14,743 bases of DNA from Chloroflexota bacterium. GTDB lineage: Bacteria; Chloroflexota; UBA4733. Position numbers and translations under genes: made by a program. Location of the stretch: positions 1-14,743 of the forward strand of contig JANWJO010000071.1 in the NCBI GenBank assembly GCA_025449435.1, in the 5' to 3' direction. Numbering within the stretch: the stretch's first letter is position 1; every line of letters starts with the position of its first letter. The notes below the pieces were generated by a model that was not told the DNA's origin, did no database searches, and saw only the letters and a program-made list of their open reading frames with translations. Positions 1 through 7,641 of the stretch are shown here, piece by piece.

Positions 1-489
1 AACACGCAGCGCTACTCCTGGGAATCGAACCCAGAAGGACTGCCCGCGGCGGAGATCTCACCCATCGACCGCTGCCACACTAGCCAGTTGGTCACTACAG
101 TGGTTGGTGGCCAGGGGGCGGCGGGGCACATCGCCTTCGCCGTGCAGTTCCGTTCAACGTCCTCCAAACCCTGCTTCCTGCAAGGCTTCCCTGGCGCCCA
201 AGTCCTGGATGACGCCCAACAACCGGCGCCAATTGCCACGGTGTGGGCCAACCAATCCATGATGTGGCAATTCCAGCACGTGACCTACGTGGTGCTCGCT
301 CCAGGCGGCGTCGCCTACGCCATCGTGGGTTATAGCGACGTGCCCACTGGCAACTCCGGCTGCCAGACGTACCACCAGATGTACATCACACCGCCCAACT
401 CCTACACGCCAGTGCTGCTCCATGTCGACCTGACCCCGTGCAACCAGATCCAGGTGAGCCCAGTGGAGCCGTTCGACTCGCTGCTGTGA
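1..489 (+). CDS. DUF4232 domain protein, 3' part
   Basis: The frame is open from the first base, so the start and any signal peptide lie upstream; 162 residues are visible. The fragment has the hallmarks of DUF4232, a secreted or lipoprotein domain of unknown function common in Actinobacteria and Chloroflexota. A first cysteine (RCHTSQL, residue 25) is followed by a GAAG turn near 39-42, KPCFLQGFPG (Cys58), a VLAPGG strand, SGCQTY and a final LTPCNQIQVSPV. The four cysteines probably form two disulfides outside the membrane. The stop is followed at once by a double hairpin, which suggests the transcript ends here. An internal ATG at 88 would remove the first conserved cysteine and is not the start. 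The family call is firm; the role is unknown. Confidence 0.8.
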   Translation, partial: NTQRYSWESNPEGLPAAEISPIDRCHTSQLVTTVVGGQGAAGHIAFAVQFRSTSSKPCFLQGFPGAQVLDDAQQPAPIATVWANQSMMWQFQHVTYVVLAPGGVAYAIVGYSDVPTGNSGCQTYHQMYITPPNSYTPVLLHVDLTPCNQIQVSPVEPFDSLL

Positions 490-509
490 GGAGGTCGGAC
501 ACACACCCA

Positions 510-550
510 TGCCCAGAGGGCACCCGTCCTCCCTTGGCAGGGGGAACGGG
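510..550 (+). terminator. Double hairpin after the DUF4232 gene
   Basis: A perfect 5-bp stem with a 3-base loop (TGCCC-AGA-GGGCA, 510-522) is followed directly by a second imperfect hairpin at 523-550. The second pairs CCCGT with ACGGG at its base and C-rich with G-rich arms around a TTGGCA loop. There is no U-run. The position 20 bases after a stop codon suggests a terminator or an RNA-stabilising element. The same layout recurs at 8131-8162. Confidence 0.45.
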
Positions 551-921
551 CTGTTGGCAGGTAAGCTCGATCCCTCGAACAGGCAGGACCACCTGGCTGG
601 ACGACGGCCGCGCCCACCTTCACCCCCTCTTGCGCCATTTGTGGGCAAAAGTATGAGCATGTTAGGGAGGGGAGTTCACACCCTTAGGCCGAGGTGGACT
701 ATGGCCAACTACGCGACGATATTCCCCAAAAACATTGCAACGACCGACAATTGCCGGCGCAAGCGCCTGCCGGTCGCGAGCGGGCTCGTTGCGTAGCAGC
801 GCTTCCCAAAATCTAGCCACGCCGGCGAACCGCACTGGACATCGTCGTGGGGTGGGCAGCGAGGGTCCGTGTGCTATGCATTCTTACACTTTAGGGAACA
901 CCCCTGCGGATCTGAACTCAG
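551..921. other. Gene-free stretch
   Basis: No convincing gene is seen here. The short open frames have skewed Arg/Pro/Ser composition, no clear ribosome binding site and no recognisable motif. There is no tRNA-like cloverleaf. Together with the regulator relic that follows, this looks like eroded former coding sequence or a plain spacer. Confidence 0.5.
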
Positions 922-1055
922 CGGAACCTCGGCCACCTGGCGCTCGACGCCGGCGAGATCGCCTTGGCGAGCCAGCCTTCGCCGCCGCCTACGCTGGCGG
1001 CCGGACGCTGACGCTGGAGCAGGCGGTTGCCGAGGCGCTGGCCGAGGACGCGTGA
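922..1055 (+). pseudogene. Relic of LuxR/TPR-type regulator C-terminus
   Basis: Two adjacent pieces of one protein family appear in different frames. From 922, frame 1 reads RNLGHLALDAGEIA, a TPR-like helix pair as found in large AAA/TPR LuxR-type regulators. From about 963, frame 3 reads LGEPAFAAAYAGGRTLTLEQ followed by AVAEALAEDA and a TGA at 1053-1055. The second piece matches the typical extreme C-terminus of those regulators, where a LGE-AFA-A---GR-L-LEQA--EAL pattern ends the protein. In an intact protein the two pieces are normally separated by many residues, so both an internal deletion and a frame change are implied. No ATPase or helix-turn-helix DNA-binding part is visible. The identification rests on remembered family patterns, not on a search. 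Confidence 0.5.
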
Positions 1056-1095
1056 GCCAAAGAAGGCGAACCTCGGCCCGTGAGGGTGGGCACAA

Positions 1096-1110
1096 TGCCT
1101 GGAACAGGCA
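1096..1110 (-). terminator. Hairpin downstream of the GNAT gene
   Basis: A perfect 6-bp stem with a GAA loop (TGCCTG/CAGGCA) lies within a looser inverted repeat from 1082 (GAGGG) to 1128 (CCCTC). It is about 125 bases past the stop of the leftward acetyltransferase gene, so it could end that operon. There is no T-run on either strand, and an mRNA-stability element or chance are equally possible. I see nothing else in 1056-1235. Confidence 0.25.
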
Positions 1111-1235
1111 CGGCACCTGTCATCCCTCCCAAGAGGCTGACTGGGGTTGGTACAGCAAGACGGCGGTAACGGGTGCGGGCTCCCTCTTGGTGAGCTGGCC
1201 TGCTGCCGTCCCCTCGAGAGAAAGGTTGGTCCTGC

Positions 1236-1739
1236 CTACACCTCCTTGTAGAAAATCACCGTCGTATCCAGCGTGCCGGTGCCTGACTGTGCGTAGTGCG
1301 GAATCCGGCCCGCTTCGATAAAGCCCAGCGAGCGATACAGCGCGTTGGACACGTCGCCCTCCCGCGTGTCGAGCACCAGCAGGGTACGGCTAGCTTCGCG
1401 GGCAAGCTGTTCGGCAGCCACCATCAACGCGCGGCCGATGCCACGCCGCTGCGCCGTGGGATGTACGAGGAGCTTGGCAATCTCGGCGCGGTGGCGGCCG
1501 TTGGCCCGTGGTTCCAGATGTAATTGCACCGTGCCGGCCAGCCGGCCGTCGTGGCTGTCAACGAGCAGGCGCGTGCCGGCTTTGGGCACTGAGCGCCAGT
1601 AGGCGGCTGCTTCGGTGCGATCGAGCGGCGGCAGGAAACCGATCGACGCCCCGCCGTCCACGAGGGCGATCAAGATGTCGCACAACTGATCGAGTTGCGC
1701 CGTGTCGAGCGCCGTCAGTTCCCAAATAGGTGTGTCCAT
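1236..1739 (-). CDS. GNAT family N-acetyltransferase
   Basis: This 167-residue protein has the usual size of a single GNAT domain, which transfers an acetyl group from acetyl-CoA to an amine. The acetyl-CoA pyrophosphate loop is clear: Q97-RRGIG-R. It follows a beta-strand (EIAKLLVHP) that is typical of motif A. NALYRSLGF at 132-140 is the motif B 'A-xx-x-YxxxGF' signature. The ATG is preceded by GGGAGAA at 7 bases spacing. It is the last gene of a leftward operon, 25 bases after the MFS gene. In this context it may acetylate a product or toxin handled by the exporter, but the sequence does not fix a substrate. Family confident, substrate unknown. Confidence 0.9.
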   Translation of the reverse strand: MDTPIWELTALDTAQLDQLCDILIALVDGGASIGFLPPLDRTEAAAYWRSVPKAGTRLLVDSHDGRLAGTVQLHLEPRANGRHRAEIAKLLVHPTAQRRGIGRALMVAAEQLAREASRTLLVLDTREGDVSNALYRSLGFIEAGRIPHYAQSGTGTLDTTVIFYKEV

Positions 1740-1764
1740 GCGTGCTTCTCCCGTACCGTGTTGC

Positions 1765-3063
1765 CTACTCGCTCAAGGTGCGCAACGACGATTGGCGCAG
1801 CCACAGCGCTGTAGCGATCACGCCCGCGCCACCAATGAACAGCGTCATGCGGAACCCCACCAGTTGCCCCAGTACACCTCCCAGAGTCAGTCCCACAAAC
1901 CGGCCGGTCCACTGCGCCGTATGCAGCGTGGCGGTCACGCGGCCAAGCACGGCTGGTGCGGCGAGCTTCTGAATGATGCTGACCTCGTTGATGAGGTAGA
2001 TCGTCCAGGCACCATCGCTGCTAAGCTGTTGCGCCGCCATTAGGGTGGCAACAAACCAGAACGGGCCACCTGCTAGCGGCAAGAACAGATACGCCACGCC
2101 GGAGAGGAAGACGCTGCGCCACAGCGTTTCGCCGAGCCCCCACCGGCGAGTGACTCGCGCGGTGAGCACCGCCCCTCCAAAAGAGCTCACGCCCCCCAAC
2201 GCGAACAGCGGGCCCATCTGGCCGGCCTGCAGGTGCAGGTCGCGGATGAAGAACAGCATGATGACCACACCGATCATCTGGGTCGAGATGTTGAACACGC
2301 CTCCGGCGGTGATCACCGTGCGCAACTGAGGGTGGTGCCACACTTCGCTCACACCCTCGACGAAGTCCCGCCATAGGCTGGATTGCTGCTCGGCGCTGTG
2401 TCGTGCGACCGGCTGCTCAGGTGTGGCGATCATCCCGACGGTCGCGGCCGACACGACGAACGACGCGGCATCCACCAGCATGGCGACCGGCGCGGTGAGG
2501 GCTTGAATTAGCACCCCGCCGAGCGTAAACCCTGCCGCTTCTGACACCGCCGCTGTGGCGGCGAGCTTGCTATTCCCCTCGATGAGCGAGGCGTCGGGCA
2601 CGATAGACGGCAAGTAGGCGCGGTAGGCCACATCGAAGCATGCGCCGAGCAGACTGAGCGCGACTGCCACGACCAACACCAAGGTGAAAGTCAGTTGGCC
2701 GAGGAATGCCATTGCCGGGACCACGCTTACCACCACCGCCCGGCCCAGATCGACAGCGATCATCAGGGGCCGCCGGCGCACGCGGTCCGCCAGGACACCG
2801 GCGAATAGGCTCACCAGCAACGCGGGCACCTGCTCGGCCGCGCCGAGCAATGCGATCTGGGCGGCGGTGGCGTTGAGGAGCATGATCGGGATGAGCGACA
2901 GCGCAAAACCACCGACGAGTGAGCCAAGCTGCGAGGTGGTCTGCCCCGCCCACAGCTTGAGGAAGTCCGGATGGCGCCACAACGACGGTGCGGCAGGCGG
3001 CTGGCTAGGTGGCGTTGTGGTGGCCAGCACGCCAGCTCGTATCGCTTCGTCAGGCTCCGTCAA
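1765..3063 (-). CDS. MFS transporter, MFS_3/EntS-like efflux type
   Basis: This 432-residue membrane protein has about 12 hydrophobic helices and a cytoplasmic N-terminus beginning near SLWRHPDFLKLWAG (27-40), a start typical of MFS_3 drug or siderophore exporters. The loop between helices 2 and 3 carries a motif A-like GVLADRVRRRP (89-99). A central polar linker (about 215-235) separates the two six-helix halves. The start is a TTG placed immediately after the TAG of the upstream ThDP-enzyme gene, with AGGGGGG a few bases before it, so translation is probably coupled. The family suggests proton-driven efflux of a small molecule from the cytoplasm. The cargo could be a product of the co-transcribed enzyme; that is inference. 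Confidence 0.88.
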   Translation of the reverse strand: MTEPDEAIRAGVLATTTPPSQPPAAPSLWRHPDFLKLWAGQTTSQLGSLVGGFALSLIPIMLLNATAAQIALLGAAEQVPALLVSLFAGVLADRVRRRPLMIAVDLGRAVVVSVVPAMAFLGQLTFTLVLVVAVALSLLGACFDVAYRAYLPSIVPDASLIEGNSKLAATAAVSEAAGFTLGGVLIQALTAPVAMLVDAASFVVSAATVGMIATPEQPVARHSAEQQSSLWRDFVEGVSEVWHHPQLRTVITAGGVFNISTQMIGVVIMLFFIRDLHLQAGQMGPLFALGGVSSFGGAVLTARVTRRWGLGETLWRSVFLSGVAYLFLPLAGGPFWFVATLMAAQQLSSDGAWTIYLINEVSIIQKLAAPAVLGRVTATLHTAQWTGRFVGLTLGGVLGQLVGFRMTLFIGGAGVIATALWLRQSSLRTLSE

Positions 3064-4662
3064 CTAGCCCCCCTCTGGCACCATAATTTCCACAAGCGAC
3101 GGTAGCGAACGCTGGCTGGCTCGCTGGATAGCGTCAACGAGGTGCTGGGGCGCCGACACGCGCTCCGCCGGCATGCCGTAGGCGGCAGCCAGCAGTTGGA
3201 AATCTGGGTTCACCAGGTCCACGGCAGTGATTTCACCGTAGCGGCGCTGCTGGCCGCGCTTGACGGCCGTGAAGCAGGCGTCGTTGACAAGAAGTATCAC
3301 GACTGGCAGGTGGTACTGGATGGCCGTGGCGATCTCCTGCATCGTGAATTGCAGCCCGCCATCGCCCACCAGCGCGATCACCGGCCGGTCGGGCGCCGCC
3401 GCTTTGGCACCGATGGCGGCAGGGAGCGCAAAGCCCAGCGTGCCGAAGCCTGACGGCGGCAGCAAGGTGTGAGGCGCATACGTTGGGTAGGCTGCACCTG
3501 CCGAATACGCCACCATCGTCATATCCACGGCCAGGATGCCATCGCGCGGCAGGGCAGCGCGCACGGCCTCCAGCACGTCACAGCGCCAGGGAGCGGCTTC
3601 GCGAGCCGCCGCTCGCGCCTGCTGACGCGTGCTAGCGATGGCGCGGGTTTCGGTCGCCACGAGCGGTTCATGGCCAAGCTCGTCGAGCAGCGCATGCAAG
3701 TTGACTGCCGCGTCACCCAGCAAGGCGTGCGTAGGGGTGACTGTGCGCGCCAGCTCGGCAGGGTCGCCATCGATGCGAATGAGTATCTGGTTGCAGGGCG
3801 GCTGCCACAGCGAGGGCGCACTCCCTGCCAGGCGCGTACCAGCGGCCAGCACGACGTCGCTGTCGCGCACGAACTGTGCCACCGGTCCCGCCATCGAGCC
3901 GAGGTAACCCACCGACAGCGGGTGATCCTCCGGCACCACGCCTTTGCCCTTCATGGTCGTGACCACTGGGGCGTGCAGCCGCTCGGCCAGGGCAAGCAGC
4001 AGGTGGTCTGCGCCGTGAGCCACACCGCCGCCAGCTAGAATGACGGGCTTACGCGCCTGACGCAGCGCGGCTGCCGCTTTTTGAATGCGTTCAGGGGCGG
4101 GTGTCTGTGGCTTGGGCTGGGGCAAGTGCAGCGGCGCCTCGCTCACCATGTCGTCGAGCACGTCGTTGGGGATGTCCAGCGCGGCAGGACGCGGCCGCGC
4201 GCCGGTGAGCACGTTCCAGGCGCGTTGCAGCGCCAGGGGCAAGTCGTCCCCCTGTAGCACGCGCTCGCAGCTGCCGATCACCGCTCGGAACGCACCGGGC
4301 TGGTCGCGCAGCTCATGTAGCGTGCCCCGGCTGGTCTCCAGCAGCTTGCGCTCGACGTTGGTGGCCACCACCAGCACGGGCGAGGAATCGGTGTAGGCTT
4401 CACCCAGCGGCGTGAGCGTGTTGAGCGCTCCTGGTCCGCTGGTGACCAGCGCAACCCCTGGCTTGCCGGATGCCCTGGCGTAGCCATCGGCCATGAACGC
4501 CGCGCCTTGCTCGTGGCGAGCCAGGTAGTTGTGGAGGTGGGGCCGCCGCCGCAACGCCTCATACAAGGCGAGGTTGTGGACACCGGGTATGCCAAAAATG
4601 GTGTCGACTCCATGGCGTTCGAGCGTCGCGATGAGCCAATCGGCAGCGCTGGCAGAAGACAC
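3064..4662 (-). CDS. ThDP-dependent enzyme, acetolactate-synthase-like
   Basis: The preferred start is the GTG at 4660-4662, with AAAGAGG (4669-4675) six bases before it, giving 532 residues. The three domains of the family are visible. The N-terminal Pyr domain has ERHGVDTIFGIPG and the catalytic glutamate in RHEQGAAFMADGYAR (Glu51). A central domain follows (KPVILAGGG, then VVTTMKGKGVVPEDHP). The C-terminal PP domain has GDGGLQFTMQEIATA (433-447) followed by N460, which are the Mg-ThDP ligands. Such enzymes decarboxylate or ligate 2-oxo acids; acetolactate synthase, oxo-acid decarboxylases and sulfoacetaldehyde acetyltransferase are relatives. No small regulatory subunit gene is adjacent, which argues against a biosynthetic acetolactate synthase. 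It heads a leftward operon with an exporter and an acetyltransferase. An ATG at 4815 is open in frame but would add 51 low-complexity residues. Confidence 0.88.
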   Translation of the reverse strand: MSSASAADWLIATLERHGVDTIFGIPGVHNLALYEALRRRPHLHNYLARHEQGAAFMADGYARASGKPGVALVTSGPGALNTLTPLGEAYTDSSPVLVVATNVERKLLETSRGTLHELRDQPGAFRAVIGSCERVLQGDDLPLALQRAWNVLTGARPRPAALDIPNDVLDDMVSEAPLHLPQPKPQTPAPERIQKAAAALRQARKPVILAGGGVAHGADHLLLALAERLHAPVVTTMKGKGVVPEDHPLSVGYLGSMAGPVAQFVRDSDVVLAAGTRLAGSAPSLWQPPCNQILIRIDGDPAELARTVTPTHALLGDAAVNLHALLDELGHEPLVATETRAIASTRQQARAAAREAAPWRCDVLEAVRAALPRDGILAVDMTMVAYSAGAAYPTYAPHTLLPPSGFGTLGFALPAAIGAKAAAPDRPVIALVGDGGLQFTMQEIATAIQYHLPVVILLVNDACFTAVKRGQQRRYGEITAVDLVNPDFQLLAAAYGMPAERVSAPQHLVDAIQRASQRSLPSLVEIMVPEGG

Positions 4663-4813
4663 GGGACACCTCTTTCGTTGCCAGTGGAGAGACGCCAGCA
4701 TGCGAGCTTCGGGCTTGCTGCCGCTATCTTCCCACATCGGGGACCTAGGACGCGCACTCAGTACACTACCGGCGCACGGCTGCGGGCAGCGACGGCAGGG
4801 AGAGGGGTTCGCC
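4663..4813. promoter_or_regulatory. Divergent intergenic control region
   Basis: This 151-bp region separates the leftward ThDP-enzyme operon from the rightward sulfatase operon and must hold both promoters if the chosen starts are right. A TACACT at 4762-4767 could be a rightward -10, but I see no good -35 at the proper distance. I find no strong palindrome, and no regulator gene lies next to it. Confidence 0.35.
4798..4807 (+). promoter_or_regulatory. Ribosome binding site of the sulfatase
   Basis: The purine run GGGAGAGGGG ends six bases before the ATC at 4814. It fixes the probable start of the sulfatase although no ATG, GTG or TTG is present at that distance. Confidence 0.5.
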
Positions 4814-6277
4814 ATCTACAACTTCATCTTGTTCAATCCTGACGAGTGGCGAGGGGACCTGCTCGGTTGCGCCGGCCATCCCGTGGTGCAGACGCCGCAC
4901 ACCGACCGTCTCGCTGCGCAAGGTACGCGCTTCGAGCAGTGCCACACACAACACACGGTGTGTACACCTTCGCGGGCAGCCTTCCTCACCGGCCGGCCAG
5001 TGCACGTGCGCGGCCACCGCACGCTGTGGCACACGCTCCAGCCCGATGAACCCAACCTGTTGCGCAGTCTGCACAAGCACGGCTACGACGTGCGCATGTA
5101 CGGCAAGAACGATGTGCTCTCCCCCGAGAGTTTTATAGACTCGGTGAATGAGGCCGGCACGACGCTGCATGGACACGGCGCGGGCATGGTCAATCCCTGG
5201 TCGCCCGACGACCCGCGCCGGTTCTGCTTTTTGCTGTCAGCACGCGGCGACGCCACCAGCACGCCCGATTACGCCGACGTGCAGAAGGGCATCGCTTTTC
5301 TGCGCCAGGCGCACGACCGGCCGTTCTGCTTGTTCCTGCCGCTGCTGTTTCCCCACCCACCCTATGCAGCCCCGCAGCCGTTTCACGACATGTACGACCC
5401 GGCTACGCTGCCGCCGCTGCGTCCGGTGGTCACCGAGGGTAAGCCGCGTTTCTACGCCGGCATCCGCGCCAGCCGCCGGCTGCCGGAAGTAGACGACGCG
5501 CACATGCGCAAGATCCACGCCGTGTATTTTGGCATGGTGAGCTACAGCGACTGGCTATTGGGCGACCTGCTGCAAGCCCTCGATGAAACTGGCCTGGCCA
5601 GCAACACTGTGGTGATCGTGTTCTCTGACCACGGCGACTGGGCGGGCGACTACGGCTTGGTGGAGAAGTGGCCGAGCGGCCTGGATGACACGCTCACCCG
5701 CGTGCCGTTCGTGGTGCGTATGCCAGGCGGCGCACCAGGGCACGTGGTGGACAACGTCACCGAACTGCTCGACCTCGTGCCCACTGTGCTCGACTTAGCA
5801 GGCATCACGCCCGACTTCACGCAGTTCGGCCGGTCGCTCGTGCCGCAACTGCAGGGCGCGGCGGGTGACCCAGACCGTGCGGCGTTTGCGGAGGGTGGCT
5901 ACGACCCCAACGAGCCGCACTGCTTTGAAGGGCACGTGGGCGGCGACCAGTTCCTGCGCGACCCCTCGCACATCTACTACCCTAAAGCCAACCTGCAGCA
6001 GACCGACCCGCGTTCGGTGTGCCGGTCGACAATGATTCGCACGCGCACCCACAAGCTGGTGCGCCGGCCACTGGACGTATCGGAGCTGTACGACCTGCAG
6101 GCCGACCCGCTGGAACTGCACAATCACTACAACGATTCCAACATGGCGGGTGTGCGCGCAGACCTGGAAAGCCGTCTACTCGATTGGTATATCCACACCA
6201 GCGACGCCGTGCCGCTGCACGAGGATCCGCGCGGCTACACCAAGTCGTGGATGGGTAGCTTGCACCCGGACGCGTAG
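4814..6277 (+). CDS. Sulfatase, formylglycine type, probable ATC start
   Basis: This 487-residue protein of the alkaline-phosphatase/sulfatase superfamily cleaves sulfate (or related) esters. From the proposed start, YNFILFNPDEWRGDLLG is the first strand with metal ligands Asp10 and probably Glu11. C50-TPSR begins the sulfatase signature CTPSRAAFLTG, whose cysteine is converted to formylglycine by a separate enzyme. FSDHGDWAGDYGLVEK supplies metal ligands Asp272/His273 and an active-site Lys285. The C-terminal part has the usual ELYDLQADPLELHN subdomain. There is no signal peptide, so it is probably cytoplasmic. In-frame ATGs exist at 4529 and 4700, but they would add unrelated residues; the ribosome binding site points to ATC at 4814. 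It leads a rightward operon and is 18 bases from the permease gene. Family certain, substrate unknown. Confidence 0.88.
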   Translation: MYNFILFNPDEWRGDLLGCAGHPVVQTPHTDRLAAQGTRFEQCHTQHTVCTPSRAAFLTGRPVHVRGHRTLWHTLQPDEPNLLRSLHKHGYDVRMYGKNDVLSPESFIDSVNEAGTTLHGHGAGMVNPWSPDDPRRFCFLLSARGDATSTPDYADVQKGIAFLRQAHDRPFCLFLPLLFPHPPYAAPQPFHDMYDPATLPPLRPVVTEGKPRFYAGIRASRRLPEVDDAHMRKIHAVYFGMVSYSDWLLGDLLQALDETGLASNTVVIVFSDHGDWAGDYGLVEKWPSGLDDTLTRVPFVVRMPGGAPGHVVDNVTELLDLVPTVLDLAGITPDFTQFGRSLVPQLQGAAGDPDRAAFAEGGYDPNEPHCFEGHVGGDQFLRDPSHIYYPKANLQQTDPRSVCRSTMIRTRTHKLVRRPLDVSELYDLQADPLELHNHYNDSNMAGVRADLESRLLDWYIHTSDAVPLHEDPRGYTKSWMGSLHPDA

Positions 6278-6295
6278 GCTACGGGCAGCGCAGCG

Positions 6296-7573
6296 GTGGA
6301 CGTGCGAGCGGCTATCGCCGTGGCCATGTTTGTGCTGGCGATGGCTGGCATCATCGTGCGCCCGCGTGACCTGCCGGAAGCGGTGTTTGCCCTGGCCGGC
6401 GGCGCCGTGATGCTCATCACCGGGTTCGTGCCGCCAGTGCAATCACTTACGACTATCGCGAGCCATTGGAACGTGTTTCTGTTCTTCCTGGGCCTCTTTA
6501 CTATCTCGTCGGTGGCTGACCTGGCTGGCATCTTCGACTGGCTGGCCCTGTTCGCTGCCCGGATCTCTGGCGGCAGTTCCCGGCGGCTGCTGATCAACGT
6601 GTTCCTGATCGGGGCGGTGGTGAGCGCGTTCCTGTCCAACGACGCCACGGTGCTCATCTTGACGCCGGTGGTGCTTACGCTCACTACCCGGCTGGGTCTG
6701 CCCACCCGGCCGTACGTGTTCGCTTGTGCGTTTGTGGCCAACGCCGCTTCGTTTACCCTGCCGGTGTCCAATCCTGTCAACATCATCGTGCTCACCACCT
6801 TCCCGGCTGCGTTGCCGGCGTATCTCGCTCACTTGCTGCCAGCCGCTGCGCTCTCGGTGGCGATCAACCTAGCTGCCTTCCTGTGGTTATTTCGCCAGGA
6901 CGTACGCGGCCGGTTCGACATCCTGGCAGCGATCAGTGCAAACGGCGATCAATCCCAGCCGGCATTCTTTCGCGCCGTCGCAGGCTGGCTGGCAGCCACC
7001 TGTGTCGTGTACATCCTGGCCGCGATATGGGAGTTTCCACTGGGCGTCGTGGCGGCCGGCAGCGGCGTGGGCTTGGTAGCGATTGCCCAATTCAGTGGAA
7101 AACTGCGCTGGCGGCGGCTCGGGCGGGAGATCTCCTGGTCGCTATTCGGTCTGGTGGCCGGCTTGCTCGTATTGGTAGATGGCCTCGCCAATACCGGTGT
7201 CTTGCCAGCCCTGGCTCGCTTGCTCAGCCTGGGCGGGTCGCAGCCGTTCGCCAGCGCGTTCGTGGCAGTGGCGACTGCCGCGTTGGGCAGCAATCTGGTC
7301 AACAACTTGCCGGCTACGTTTGTGCTCACCGCCAGCATTGGTCACGTGGCAGATGCCAGCATCCGCGGGGCGCTTGCTTACGGCACGATCGTGGGCGCTG
7401 ACCTGGGGCCAAACATCACCATCGTGGGCTCGCTGTCGACCATGTTGTGGTTGTTGATCTTGCGGCGCAACGACGTGGACGTGTCGGCGCTGGAGTTTGC
7501 CCGGCTCGGCGCACCGGTCACCCTGATCACGCTGCTGTGCGCGACCACCCTGCTCGCACTGGCTAGCGGCTGA
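6296..7573 (+). CDS. ArsB/SLC13-type ion permease
   Basis: This 425-residue, highly hydrophobic protein has about 11-12 helices and starts at GTG. It carries the paired motifs of the ion-transporter superfamily, close to ArsB. In the first half are FLSNDATVLILTPVV (112-126) and ANAASFTLPVSNPVN (149-162). The mirror set in the second half is GSNLVNNLPATFVLTA (331-346) and GADLGPNITIVGSLSTMLWL (367-386). ArsB proteins export arsenite or antimonite; SLC13-like relatives carry dicarboxylates or sulfate. No arsR, arsC or arsA is adjacent, and the gene sits 18 bases after a sulfatase, so an anion other than arsenite is possible. The ribosome binding site is poor, which fits coupling to the upstream gene. 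Fold confident, ion unresolved. Confidence 0.82.
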   Translation: MDVRAAIAVAMFVLAMAGIIVRPRDLPEAVFALAGGAVMLITGFVPPVQSLTTIASHWNVFLFFLGLFTISSVADLAGIFDWLALFAARISGGSSRRLLINVFLIGAVVSAFLSNDATVLILTPVVLTLTTRLGLPTRPYVFACAFVANAASFTLPVSNPVNIIVLTTFPAALPAYLAHLLPAAALSVAINLAAFLWLFRQDVRGRFDILAAISANGDQSQPAFFRAVAGWLAATCVVYILAAIWEFPLGVVAAGSGVGLVAIAQFSGKLRWRRLGREISWSLFGLVAGLLVLVDGLANTGVLPALARLLSLGGSQPFASAFVAVATAALGSNLVNNLPATFVLTASIGHVADASIRGALAYGTIVGADLGPNITIVGSLSTMLWLLILRRNDVDVSALEFARLGAPVTLITLLCATTLLALASG

Positions 7574-7641
7574 CGGGCGCCACTGAGGGTCATGGTACAA
7601 CCCACCAGAGGTCAAGCCGCGCTGACGGAGGGCCTGCCATC

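Noticed and set aside
509..796. 95-residue open frame in the left spacer
   Set aside because: Composition is dominated by Arg and Pro with no motif; the start lies inside a hairpin region without a ribosome binding site.
1060..1235. T-box or other riboswitch suggested by GGTAC and GACGGC/GCCGTC pieces
   Set aside because: The conserved T-box sequence is absent, the pieces do not nest into a proper stem set, and no rightward gene follows.
4529..4813. N-terminal extension of the sulfatase from the ATG at 4529
   Set aside because: It would overlap the opposite-strand ThDP-enzyme gene by over 130 bases, and the added residues (Arg/Ser-rich) match no sulfatase. The ribosome binding site lies at 4798-4807.
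4663..4815. ThDP enzyme starting at the ATG at 4815
   Set aside because: The extra 51 residues are Cys/Pro/Arg-rich with no family match. A GTG with a clear ribosome binding site fits the family's N-terminus.
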